DNA of 64,000 nucleotides from Actinopolymorpha pittospori (GTDB lineage: Bacteria > Actinomycetota > Actinomycetes > Propionibacteriales > Actinopolymorphaceae). Below are positions 35,829 to 43,795 of this stretch, piece after piece; position 1 is the stretch's first letter; each line of letters begins with the position of its first letter. The notes beneath the pieces are model-generated. The model did no database searches, was not told where the DNA came from, and worked only from the letters and a program-made list of their open reading frames with translations. Location: the NCBI RefSeq assembly GCF_014873875.1, contig NZ_JADBEM010000001.1, forward strand, positions 4,774,001-4,838,000, in the 5' to 3' direction. Position numbers and translations under genes: made by a program.

Positions 35829-36189
35829 GCTCCTCCAATAGGATCTTCACCAGATCCGCCCCGCCAAGAATCTTGCTGACGTGACGGTGATATCCGGCGT
35901 CGAAACTTCGTCGTACAGCAGCGATGTCGTCGTAACTCGACAGCGCAACTAATCGGGCATTCGGTAGTTGGTGACTAACTTCGTAGGTGCGGTGCGCGTC
36001 GTCATCGCCAACCGCTTCCAGGTCGAAAAGAAGTACGTCCGGCTCACTGGTGCGAGCGACCGAAATTACTTCCTCCACGTTCTGGGCGACCCCGAGTAGT
36101 TCGAGGTCTGGCTCATCGGCAACCAAATCGGTTAGCGCCTCGACCAGTTGCGGATGGTCACCGACGACGACGACACGTGTTTTCCGAAT
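35812..36189 (-). CDS. Orphan receiver-domain protein with non-standard start
   Basis: About 125 residues: a full receiver with VVVVGDHP (one of the two acidic residues is Gly), phospho-acceptor in PDVLLFDLEAVG, Ser at VALSSYDD and Lys in VSKILGG. There is no output domain. In-frame ATG, GTG or TTG is absent upstream of the first strand; the only candidate near the Shine-Dalgarno sequence GGGGAGGAG is ATT at 36189, two bases beyond it. The first TTG (36126) would delete the first strand and helix. The 3' end overlaps the cellulase start by 17 bases. It could be a real protein with a rare start or a remnant. Confidence 0.6.
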   Translation of the reverse strand: MRKTRVVVVGDHPQLVEALTDLVADEPDLELLGVAQNVEEVISVARTSEPDVLLFDLEAVGDDDAHRTYEVSHQLPNARLVALSSYDDIAAVRRSFDAGYHRHVSKILGGADLVKILLEEHANLG

Positions 36190-36540
36190 TTCTCCTCCCC
36201 GGCAATCGCGATCGCAACTCGGTCAACTTAGGCAGCCAAAGTCGACTGGGTCGCCGTACGAGGGATCGAACTTTCGCTCGGTCAATTGCGCGCACGACAT
36301 AGTTCAGTTGGATGTCATCCAATTGGATGAGCGGGCGAAACCGTGGCGGAGAAGTGTCCCGGTCGGCGACATCTCGTCCCGCGTACCCGGCTTGGACATT
36401 TGCCCCTCGGGGGAACGTTGCGGACAGGATGCGGACGCGGGTCCGGGAGGCCGATCCGGTGCCGCGAGCACCGTTGACCCGGGCAGGGTGCGTAGGTAGG
36501 TTCCAGTGACGGGGGTAGGTGACGTAGGAAGTTTTCACTG
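36190..36540. other. Divergent control region between the orphan receiver and nagZ
   Basis: 351 bases with no gene. It holds the overlapping palindromes at 36308-36330. GGTCAA occurs at 36221-36226 and again at 36280-36285 (TTGACC on the minus strand), possible -35 parts for the receiver/cellulase side. Confidence 0.55.
36308..36330. promoter_or_regulatory. Overlapping palindromic operator (TTGGATG/CATCCAA)
   Basis: Three alternating copies of one heptamer: TTGGATG (36308-36314), CATCCAA (36316-36322), TTGGATG (36323-36329). They form a 7-1-7 inverted repeat and a 16-base perfect palindrome TCATCCAATTGGATGA (36315-36330). The layout suggests a dimeric regulator with two overlapping sites. 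It lies about 119 bases from the receiver start and 211 from the nagZ start. Confidence 0.55.
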
Positions 36541-38394
36541 ATGCATCGGGGAGGATCCGTGCAAATCGTCCCGTCAGGTCCCCGTCGGCGTTCCGTCGTT
36601 TTGGGCGCCGCGGGTGCCGTCGCGGCCTTCGGCGCGTCGAGCACGGCCCCGGCCTGGGCCGACGAACGCCGGCCGCCCCGGCCCACCGCCACCCACGGCC
36701 CCCGTGCCGAGGCCTGGATCAGGCGCGTCCTGCGACAGATGTCGGTCGAGGAGAAGGTCGGCCAACTCCTCGTCACCCACGTCTACGGCGCCCGCGCCGA
36801 CAGTGTCGACGCCAGAAACACCTCGGAGTACGGCGTGGCCACCCCGGCGGAGGTCGTCACGAAGTACCACCTCGGCGGAGTCTGCTACTTCACCTGGTCG
36901 GGCAACGTCGTCTCGCCCCGACAGGTCGCCGCGCTCTCCAACGGGCTCCAGGGCGCCGCGACGGGAGCCGACCCCGGACTGCCGCTGCTGATCTCCACCG
37001 ACCAGGAGCAGGGGACGATCGTGCGGGTCGGACCGCCCGCGACGCAGTTTCCCGGCAACATGGCGCTCGGCGCCGGCCGGGACGCGCGGGCGGCACGTGA
37101 CTCGGCCGCCATCACCGGCCGGGAACTCGCCGCACTCGGGATCAACCAGGACTACGCACCCGACGCCGACGTCAACGTCGATCCGGGCAACCCGGTCATC
37201 GGCGTCCGTTCCTTCGGCTCCGATCCCGCACTGGTCGCCGAACTCGCCGTCGCCCAGGTCGAGGGCTACCAGGACGAGGGCCGGATCGCCGCAACCGCCA
37301 AGCACTTCCCCGGGCACGGCGACACCTCGGTGGACAGCCACACCGGCATCCCGGAGATCACCCACACCCGGGAGGAGTGGGAGCGCATCGACGCGCCGCC
37401 GTTCCGGGCGGTCATCGAGGCCGGTGTCGACTCGATCATGACCGGGCACCTGGTCTTTCCCGAGCTGGATCCCTCCGGTGATCCCGCGACGCTGTCCCAC
37501 CCGATCGTGACCGGCCTGTTACGCGAGGCGCTGGGCTTCCAGGGTGTGGTCGTGACGGACGCACTCGACATGCAGGGCGTACGGGACAAGTACGGCGACG
37601 ACCGCGTGATCGTCCTCGCCGTCAACGCCGGTGTCGACATGTTGCTGCGCCCGCCCCGCTTCGATCTCGCCCACCAGGCGCTGCTCGCCGCGGTCCGCTC
37701 GGGTGAGATCAGCGCCGAGCGACTCGACGAGGCGGTGAGCCGGATCCTGCGCCTGAAGCTGGGCAACCACGTCGTCCACCAGCCCCTCGTGGACGAGGCC
37801 GCGGTCGACGCCACGGTCGGTACGCCCGCGCACCTGTCCCGCGCCGACCGGATCACCGAGGCGACCACCACCGTGGTGAAGAACGACGCCGGCCTCCTTC
37901 CGCTCCCACCGGGGGAGCGGCGCGTCCTCGTCGCCGGTGCTGGTGGCGCCGCGGTCACGACTCTCGCGCAGGCCGTCGGCGAACGCGGGGCGAGCACCCA
38001 GGCCCTCGCGACGGGCACCCGGCCAAGCGACGCGTCCATCGCGAGCGCGGTGGCGGGCGCCCGCGAGAACGACCTGACCGTCGTGCTCACCCAGAAGGCG
38101 TGGGACACCAGGGTCACCGACCCGGAGGGACGCCAGCGACGGCTGGTGGCCGGCCTCCTGGCCACCGGGGCGCAGATGATCGTCGTCGCGGTCCAGGACC
38201 CCTACGACATCGCCTACTTCGCGGAAGCGCCGACCTACGCCGTCACCTACGCGCCGACCACGGTGGCGGTGCGCGCCCTCGCGCGGGTGCTGTTCGGCGA
38301 GGTCAGCCCCAGCGGCCGGCTCCCGGTCGAGATCCCGAGCGCGACCGACCCCGACCAACCGCTCTACTCCTACGGCCACGGCCTGTCCTGGTGA
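36541..38394 (+). CDS. nagZ: GH3 beta-N-acetylglucosaminidase (NagZ-type), Tat-exported
   Basis: 617 residues from ATG 36541; a GTG at 36559 with GGAGGATCC upstream is an equally good start. A Tat signal RRRSVVLGAAGAVAAFG is followed by a GH3 barrel with KHFPGHGDTSVDSH (about 253-267), which holds the His-Asp acid/base dyad specific to NagZ-type enzymes, and nucleophile Asp340 in VVTDALDM. A C-terminal alpha/beta-sandwich domain is present, as in Bacillus NagZ (YbbD). It removes GlcNAc from muropeptides outside the membrane. It opens a muropeptide-recycling operon. Confidence 0.9.
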   Translation: MHRGGSVQIVPSGPRRRSVVLGAAGAVAAFGASSTAPAWADERRPPRPTATHGPRAEAWIRRVLRQMSVEEKVGQLLVTHVYGARADSVDARNTSEYGVATPAEVVTKYHLGGVCYFTWSGNVVSPRQVAALSNGLQGAATGADPGLPLLISTDQEQGTIVRVGPPATQFPGNMALGAGRDARAARDSAAITGRELAALGINQDYAPDADVNVDPGNPVIGVRSFGSDPALVAELAVAQVEGYQDEGRIAATAKHFPGHGDTSVDSHTGIPEITHTREEWERIDAPPFRAVIEAGVDSIMTGHLVFPELDPSGDPATLSHPIVTGLLREALGFQGVVVTDALDMQGVRDKYGDDRVIVLAVNAGVDMLLRPPRFDLAHQALLAAVRSGEISAERLDEAVSRILRLKLGNHVVHQPLVDEAAVDATVGTPAHLSRADRITEATTTVVKNDAGLLPLPPGERRVLVAGAGGAAVTTLAQAVGERGASTQALATGTRPSDASIASAVAGARENDLTVVLTQKAWDTRVTDPEGRQRRLVAGLLATGAQMIVVAVQDPYDIAYFAEAPTYAVTYAPTTVAVRALARVLFGEVSPSGRLPVEIPSATDPDQPLYSYGHGLSW

Positions 38395-38444
38395 GATCCC
38401 CGTCTCGGGGTGAGAACACTCGTGCTGAGAAAACGGAGGAGCAC

Positions 38445-39812
38445 ATGACCCGACTGCCCACAGGACCGCCGACGCGGCGTACGGTCCTCGGCTCGGCGCT
38501 GGCTTCCGGCGCGGCGGTGACGGCAGGGCTGACCCTGGGCGGGGAAACGGCGGTCGCGGCGCCCGCCGCAGACTCCGACCTGGACACCGACGTGGACTCC
38601 GCGGCACCCGCCGCCGGCCCGGGCGGCCGGGTGCGTACCGGAGCCGAGGTCGCCGCCGCCGGAGGCTGGTCCGGACTCCGCGGTACCCGACTCGGCATCT
38701 TCAGCAACCCGACCGGCATCCTCCCCGACGCGCGGCACATCGTGGACGACCTGGCCCTGCACGACGAGTTGGAGATCGTCGGCGTGTTCGGTCCGGAGCA
38801 CGGGTTCCGCGGCAGCGCCCAGGCCGGCGGCTCCGAAGGCGACACCACCGACCCGCGGACCGGCCTACCGGTCTTCGACGCGTACGGCGCCAACCAGACC
38901 AAACTCGCCGAACTGTTCACGAAGTCGGGCGCCCAGACGATGGTCTTCGACATCCAGGACGTCGGCGCGCGCTTCTACACCTATATATGGACGCTGTACA
39001 ACTCCATGGTCGCCGCCGCGCGCCTCGGACTGAACTACGTCGTGCTCGACCGGCCCAACCCCGTCGGCGGCCGGGTCGACGGCGCCATGATGACGCCCGG
39101 CTACACCTCCGGTGTCGGCGCCAAGGAGATCGTCCAGCAGCACGGCATGACCGTGGGCGAGCTGGCCCGCTTCTTCAACGGCGAGTTCCTCCCCGCCGAG
39201 GCCGGCCGGTCCGTCGACCTCGAGGTCGTGCGGGTCAAGGGGTGGCGACCGGACTCCAGGGCACAGGAGTACACCCCGCTGTGGCCGCCGCCCTCGCCGA
39301 ACATGCCGACGGCCGACACCGCGCTCGTCTACGTCGGCACCTGCTTCTTCGAGGGCACGAACCTCTCCGAGGGACGCGGGACCACCCGGCCGTTCGAGAT
39401 GATCGGCGCGCCGTACCTCGACTACCACTGGGGCGACCGGCTGGGCGCCCGCGGGCTGCCCGGGGTGGAGTTCCGCGAGGCCTACTTCGTGCCGACGTTC
39501 AACAAGTACGTCGACGAGGCCTGCGCCGGCGTGCAGATGCACGTGACCGACGCCCGGGCGTTCGAGCCCGTGCCGACCGCGGTGGCGATGCTGGTCGAGG
39601 CCAGGAAGTACGCGGAGTTCGAGTGGCGCTACGACAGCTACGACCCCGTGCGGCCGTACTGGATCGACAAGCTGTCCGGCTCGCCCCGGATGCGCACGAT
39701 GATCGACTCCGGCGCCGACGTCGCGGAGGTCGTCGGTGCGTGGCAGGAGGAGGTGCGGGCGTTCGACGCGCGTCGGCAGCGGTATCTGCTCTACTCCGGA
39801 CGGCGGGCCTGA
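38445..39812 (+). CDS. namZ: Exo-beta-N-acetylmuramidase NamZ (DUF1343), Tat-exported
   Basis: 455 residues from ATG 38445 with GGAGGAG upstream. A Tat signal TRRTVLGSALASGAAVTAG opens the protein. The DUF1343 core follows: GTRLGIFSNPTG, the VFGPEHGFRG motif with the His and Glu proposed for catalysis, VFDIQDVGARFYTY and LDRPNPVGG. NamZ cleaves terminal MurNAc from peptide-free glycan, complementing NagZ. In Bacillus subtilis namZ (ybbC) is part of the same recycling cluster as nagZ, amiE, murR and murQ, and the gene order here matches that function set. Confidence 0.9.
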   Translation: MTRLPTGPPTRRTVLGSALASGAAVTAGLTLGGETAVAAPAADSDLDTDVDSAAPAAGPGGRVRTGAEVAAAGGWSGLRGTRLGIFSNPTGILPDARHIVDDLALHDELEIVGVFGPEHGFRGSAQAGGSEGDTTDPRTGLPVFDAYGANQTKLAELFTKSGAQTMVFDIQDVGARFYTYIWTLYNSMVAAARLGLNYVVLDRPNPVGGRVDGAMMTPGYTSGVGAKEIVQQHGMTVGELARFFNGEFLPAEAGRSVDLEVVRVKGWRPDSRAQEYTPLWPPPSPNMPTADTALVYVGTCFFEGTNLSEGRGTTRPFEMIGAPYLDYHWGDRLGARGLPGVEFREAYFVPTFNKYVDEACAGVQMHVTDARAFEPVPTAVAMLVEARKYAEFEWRYDSYDPVRPYWIDKLSGSPRMRTMIDSGADVAEVVGAWQEEVRAFDARRQRYLLYSGRRA

Positions 39813-39813
39813 C

Positions 39814-41595
39814 GTGCCCGCGCGGGGGAGGCGGGCTAGCGTACGGCTGGTCGCCTGCGTGATCGCGTTCGTCGCCGCTGTCACCGTCACGACGACGAGC
39901 GTCGTCTCCACGGCGGTGACACCCGCGCAGGCCGGCGTACGTCATCGGGGCTTCGACCATCCCTACGCCGGTTTCGCCCCGCCCATCACCCGGCTACACG
40001 CCGGGTCTTCGAAGGAGGCAGGTCTGGACACCGCCGAGATCGACGCGATGGTGGAGGACCTGCGCGGTTACCTCCAGCCCCAGGGCGCGGGGCGCCCGCT
40101 GTTCCCGGGCGCCGTCGTCCTCGCCGCCCGCGAGGGCAAGGTCGTGTTGCACGAGGCGACCGGGCAGGCGGTGAAGTACGCCGACGCCGCCGGCACCGAA
40201 CTCCCCGTGGACCAGCAGGTGCCGATGGCCCCGGACACGATCTTCGACCTCGCCAGCATCTCCAAGCTGTTCACCTCGATCGTGGTGATGCAGCAGGTCG
40301 AGGACGGCCGGGTCGACCTCGACGCCACGGTGGCGTCCTACCTCCCGGAGTTCGCCTCCGGCGGCAAGGAGACCATCACCGTCAGGCAGTTGTTGACGCA
40401 CACGTCCGGGCTGCCGTCCTGGATCAGGCTGTGGCGGCCCTATCCGGACCGGGCGGCGCGGATCCAGGCGGTGTTGACGGTCACGCCGACGGCGCCACCG
40501 CAGACGAGGTACGAGTACTCCGACCTCAACCTCATCACCCTCGGCGTCCTGGTCGAGCGGGTCAGCAGGAAGCCTCTGGACGTCCTCGTCCGGGACGGCG
40601 TCACCAGGCCGCTGCGGATGGTCGACACCGGTTACAACCCGCCGGCCGACAAGCTCGACCGGATCGCGGCGACGGAGTTCGAGAGCGACCCCGCCCGAGG
40701 CATGGTGCGCGGCAGCGTGCACGACGAGAACGCCTGGTCGCTCGGCGGTGTCGCGGGGCATGCCGGGGTGTTCTCCACCGCGAACGACCTCGCGATCCTC
40801 GCGCAGACGATGCTGAACGGCGGTGCCTACGACGGTCGGCGCATCATGGCCGAGAGCACGGTCACCGCGATGCTCACCGACTTCAACGCGGGCTTCCCCG
40901 GACACGCCCACGGGCTCGGGTTCGAACTCGACCAGCGCTTCTACATGGGGGCGCTCGCCTCCCCGAGCACCGCCGGGCACACCGGATTCACCGGAACGTC
41001 CATCGTCATCGACCCGCTCTCGCGTTCGGTCGCGATCCTGCTGACCAACCGGGTGCACCCACGCCGGGAGTGGAGCAGTGTCAATCCTGCCCGGCGCGCG
41101 GTGACGGGTCGGCTCGCCCAGGCGCTCTCGGTCACGCCGCGACGGGGCCGTACCGCGTGGTACGCCGGCCGGCAGGACTCGACCACCTCGACGCTCACCC
41201 TGCCGGTGTCCCTGCGGCACGAGCGCACCCGACTCGGCTTCGAGCTCTTCGTCGACACCGAGACGACGGACATCCTCACCCTGGAACTGTCCCGCGACGG
41301 TGGCTCAACGTGGTCGGCGCAGCCGTTCGTGGTGTCGAGCCGGGGAAGGATCAGTCACCATGACGGCACGATCTCCGGATTCGCCGGACGGCACTGGCAG
41401 CAGGCGTACGCTGAGATCGACGAACCGCCAGGTCAGGTCCAGATTCGCTGGCGGTACGTCACGGACCCGCTCTACCAGGGCCGCGGTGTCTACGTCGACG
41501 AGGTCCGGTTGGGTGACGCGGAGGGCATGCTGGTCGACGGCGAGCGGGACTCCAGCCGCTTCCTCGCGGACGGCTGGACCGAGGCGGAGCACTGA
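39814..41595 (+). CDS. Exported serine hydrolase (beta-lactamase family, AmiE-like) with C-terminal beta domain
   Basis: 593 residues from GTG 39814, one base after the namZ stop. A signal segment (residues about 8-35) is followed by a class C beta-lactamase-like domain. Ser148-x-x-Lys151 lies in DLASISKLF, the YxN-like site is YSD in YEYSDLNLI, and HTG appears in GHTGFTGTS. In Bacillus the homologous YbbE (AmiE) is an N-acetylmuramyl-L-alanine amidase that strips peptide from MurNAc-peptide. From about residue 450 a separate beta-sandwich-like domain of 140 residues follows (TLELSRDGGSTWS), possibly for wall or glycan binding. Amidase activity is inferred from the neighbours. Confidence 0.82.
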   Translation: MPARGRRASVRLVACVIAFVAAVTVTTTSVVSTAVTPAQAGVRHRGFDHPYAGFAPPITRLHAGSSKEAGLDTAEIDAMVEDLRGYLQPQGAGRPLFPGAVVLAAREGKVVLHEATGQAVKYADAAGTELPVDQQVPMAPDTIFDLASISKLFTSIVVMQQVEDGRVDLDATVASYLPEFASGGKETITVRQLLTHTSGLPSWIRLWRPYPDRAARIQAVLTVTPTAPPQTRYEYSDLNLITLGVLVERVSRKPLDVLVRDGVTRPLRMVDTGYNPPADKLDRIAATEFESDPARGMVRGSVHDENAWSLGGVAGHAGVFSTANDLAILAQTMLNGGAYDGRRIMAESTVTAMLTDFNAGFPGHAHGLGFELDQRFYMGALASPSTAGHTGFTGTSIVIDPLSRSVAILLTNRVHPRREWSSVNPARRAVTGRLAQALSVTPRRGRTAWYAGRQDSTTSTLTLPVSLRHERTRLGFELFVDTETTDILTLELSRDGGSTWSAQPFVVSSRGRISHHDGTISGFAGRHWQQAYAEIDEPPGQVQIRWRYVTDPLYQGRGVYVDEVRLGDAEGMLVDGERDSSRFLADGWTEAEH

Positions 41596-41709
41596 CCGTC
41601 TCGTCACCGACTGTGCGCGGCGCTGCCGCCCCAGGTTCGCGGAACCGGGCGGATCCGATGGCCTGCAGTCCTCCGAGCGTGGCTGGATACGCGCTCCCAG
41701 TTTGCGAGG

Positions 41710-41718
41710 GTAAGTTAC
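41710..41718. promoter_or_regulatory. Candidate MurR operator
   Basis: Inverted repeat GTAA-G-TTAC nine bases before the murR ATG, in an AT-rich island. It resembles half-sites used by RpiR-family regulators (HexR type). Autoregulation is plausible but not shown. Confidence 0.35.
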
Positions 41719-41726
41719 TTTCCACT

Positions 41727-42650
41727 ATGGCCAAGAGTTCGAAGGTTCCTGAAGTCGATCCAGTGACTGAAGGCGTGGTGATCCGGATCCGGGCACTCGC
41801 CCCCTCCCTGTCGCCGGCCGAACGCCGCGTCGCGAGCCTCGTGCTCGAGGACCCCTCACGGGCCTCCGCCCGGACGATCACCGAGCTGGCTCGCGCGGCC
41901 GGTACGTCGGAGACGACGGTGATCAGGTTCTGCAAGGTGCTCGGCCTGCCCGGCTATCCCGAACTCCGGCTGCGCCTCGCCGCCGAGTCGGCCCGTGAGT
42001 CGGCCCGCGAGGGTGACCGCGGCCGCGTGGTCGGCAGCGACATCGGGCCGGAGGACTCCATGGGCCAGATCGTGGAGAAGGTCGCCTTCGCCGACGCCCG
42101 CGCGGTCGAGGAGACCGCCCGCCAACTCGACGTCGACGTACTCGAGGAGGTCTCGGAGGCCCTCGCCGACGCCCGCCGGATCGAGCTGTTCGGTGTCGGG
42201 GCCAGCGCGTTCGTCGCCCTCGACTTCCAGCAGAAGCTGCACCGGATCGGGCGACTCGCCTTCGCCTGGGTCGACACGCACGCGGCGCTGGCGAGCTCCG
42301 CGCTGCTCGGCCCTGGTGACGTCGCGGTCGGTATCTCCCACACCGGCACCACCGGCGACACGATCGAGGTCCTGTCCCAGGCCCGCGGCCGGGGCGCGAC
42401 CACGGTCGCGCTGACCAACTTCCCGCGCTCGCCGATCTCCACGGTCGCCGACCACGTCCTCACGACCGCCGCCCGCGAGACGACGTTCCGCTCCGGGGCG
42501 ACGGCGAGCCGGATCGCCCAGCTCACGGTCGTCGACTGCCTGTTCGTCGCGGTGGCCCGGCGGCACTACGGCGAGACCATGGAGGCGCTCGAGGTGACCT
42601 ACGACGCGATCAGCGGGCGGCGCGTGCAGACCTCCCGCGGGCGGCGCTGA
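41727..42650 (+). CDS. murR: MurR/RpiR-family transcriptional regulator
   Basis: 307 residues from ATG 41727. An N-terminal RpiR helix-turn-helix (LSPAERRVASLVLEDPSRASARTITELARAAGTSETTVIRFCK) is followed by an SIS sugar-phosphate-binding domain (IELFGVGASAFVALDFQQKL, GISHTGTTGDTIEVL). In E. coli and Bacillus MurR senses MurNAc-6-phosphate and controls its own cluster. Here the murQ ATG overlaps its stop (TGATG), so the pair is coupled, which supports the MurR assignment over other RpiR members. Confidence 0.9.
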   Translation: MAKSSKVPEVDPVTEGVVIRIRALAPSLSPAERRVASLVLEDPSRASARTITELARAAGTSETTVIRFCKVLGLPGYPELRLRLAAESARESAREGDRGRVVGSDIGPEDSMGQIVEKVAFADARAVEETARQLDVDVLEEVSEALADARRIELFGVGASAFVALDFQQKLHRIGRLAFAWVDTHAALASSALLGPGDVAVGISHTGTTGDTIEVLSQARGRGATTVALTNFPRSPISTVADHVLTTAARETTFRSGATASRIAQLTVVDCLFVAVARRHYGETMEALEVTYDAISGRRVQTSRGRR

Positions 42651-43681
42651 TGCCGGCCTCGCGCGCGGGGGTTCCCGACGAACCCGAGGCGGGCAGCGAC
42701 GGCCATGACGGCACGGCACCGGTCCCGAACGCCGCGGCCGGTGGAGTCGCCGGTACCCCACGCCGGGTGACGCCGCCGTTCATCCGGGTGGACTCGCCCA
42801 CCGAGGCACGCAACCCACGCACCGTCGAGATCGACCGGCTGCCCACGCTGGAGGTCCTGCACCTCATCAACGACGAGGACCAGCAGGTGGCACGGGCCGT
42901 GTGGGCAGCCCTGCCCAAGGTGGCCGCCGCGGTCGACCTGGCCGTGCGGGCGCTGCAGGAGGGCCGCCGGATCCACTACGTCGGGGCGGGTACGTCCGGG
43001 CGCCTCGCCGTTCTGGACGCGGCCGAGCTGCCCCCGACGTTCGCCGTACCCCACGAGTGGTTCGTCACCCACGCCGCCGGCGGACCGGCCGCGTTCCTGC
43101 GGGCGATCGAGGGGGCCGAGGACGACGAGGACGCCGGCGCCCGGGAGATGATCGAGTCGGTGCAGGCGGGTGACGTCGTCATGGGGCTCGCCGCGAGCGG
43201 CCGAACGCCTTACGTCGTGGGCGCTCTGCGCGCCTCACGCGCCCGTGGTGCCGCGACGGTCTTCGTCACCGCCAACCCGGCCGCCTCGTTGGGGACGGAG
43301 GTCGACGTCTTCGTACCCGTCGACACCGGTCCCGAGGTGGTCGCCGGATCGACCCGGATGAAGGCGGGCACGGCGCAGAAGCTCGTGCTCAACGCCTTCT
43401 CGACCGCGGTCATGGTCCGGATCGGTCGCACCTACTCCAACCTGATGGTCGACCTGATGGCCACCAACGCCAAGCTGCGCGGGCGGATGCTGGAGATCCT
43501 GGCCGAGGCGACCGGCAAGGACGAGCACACCTGCGCGCAGGCGCTCCGCGAGGCCGACGGCGAGCTCAAGACCGCACTGGTCGCGGTGCTCGGGCAGGTC
43601 AGCTCCGAACGCGCGCGCCGCGCCCTGCGGCACGCTCACGGACACGTACACGTCGCGCTGGCCGAGGTGGGCCGCGCCTGA
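42650..43681 (+). CDS. murQ: N-acetylmuramic acid 6-phosphate etherase MurQ
   Basis: 343 residues, ATG 42650. The first 60 residues are a variable tail. The core begins IDRLPTLEVLHLINDEDQQVARAV, then an SIS fold with VGAGTSGRLAVLDAAELPPTF (holding the catalytic Glu region) and GLAASGRTPYVVGAL, VAGSTRMKAGTAQKLVLN, and a C-terminal helical end. MurQ cleaves the lactyl ether of MurNAc-6-P to GlcNAc-6-P and D-lactate in the cytoplasm. It is last in the recycling run; no MurP transporter or MurNAc kinase gene is in the window, so the source of MurNAc-6-P must be encoded elsewhere. Confidence 0.95.
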   Translation: MPASRAGVPDEPEAGSDGHDGTAPVPNAAAGGVAGTPRRVTPPFIRVDSPTEARNPRTVEIDRLPTLEVLHLINDEDQQVARAVWAALPKVAAAVDLAVRALQEGRRIHYVGAGTSGRLAVLDAAELPPTFAVPHEWFVTHAAGGPAAFLRAIEGAEDDEDAGAREMIESVQAGDVVMGLAASGRTPYVVGALRASRARGAATVFVTANPAASLGTEVDVFVPVDTGPEVVAGSTRMKAGTAQKLVLNAFSTAVMVRIGRTYSNLMVDLMATNAKLRGRMLEILAEATGKDEHTCAQALREADGELKTALVAVLGQVSSERARRALRHAHGHVHVALAEVGRA

Positions 43682-43795
43682 AACGTCCTTGTCCGATTGT
43701 GGCCTTGCACCGGGGGTAGGGAACCACGCAGTGTGGAGGTTCCAGGTGCGTCATTTTCTTCCGTCCGACGTGCCCAGAGGTGTCGGAGGTCCCCC

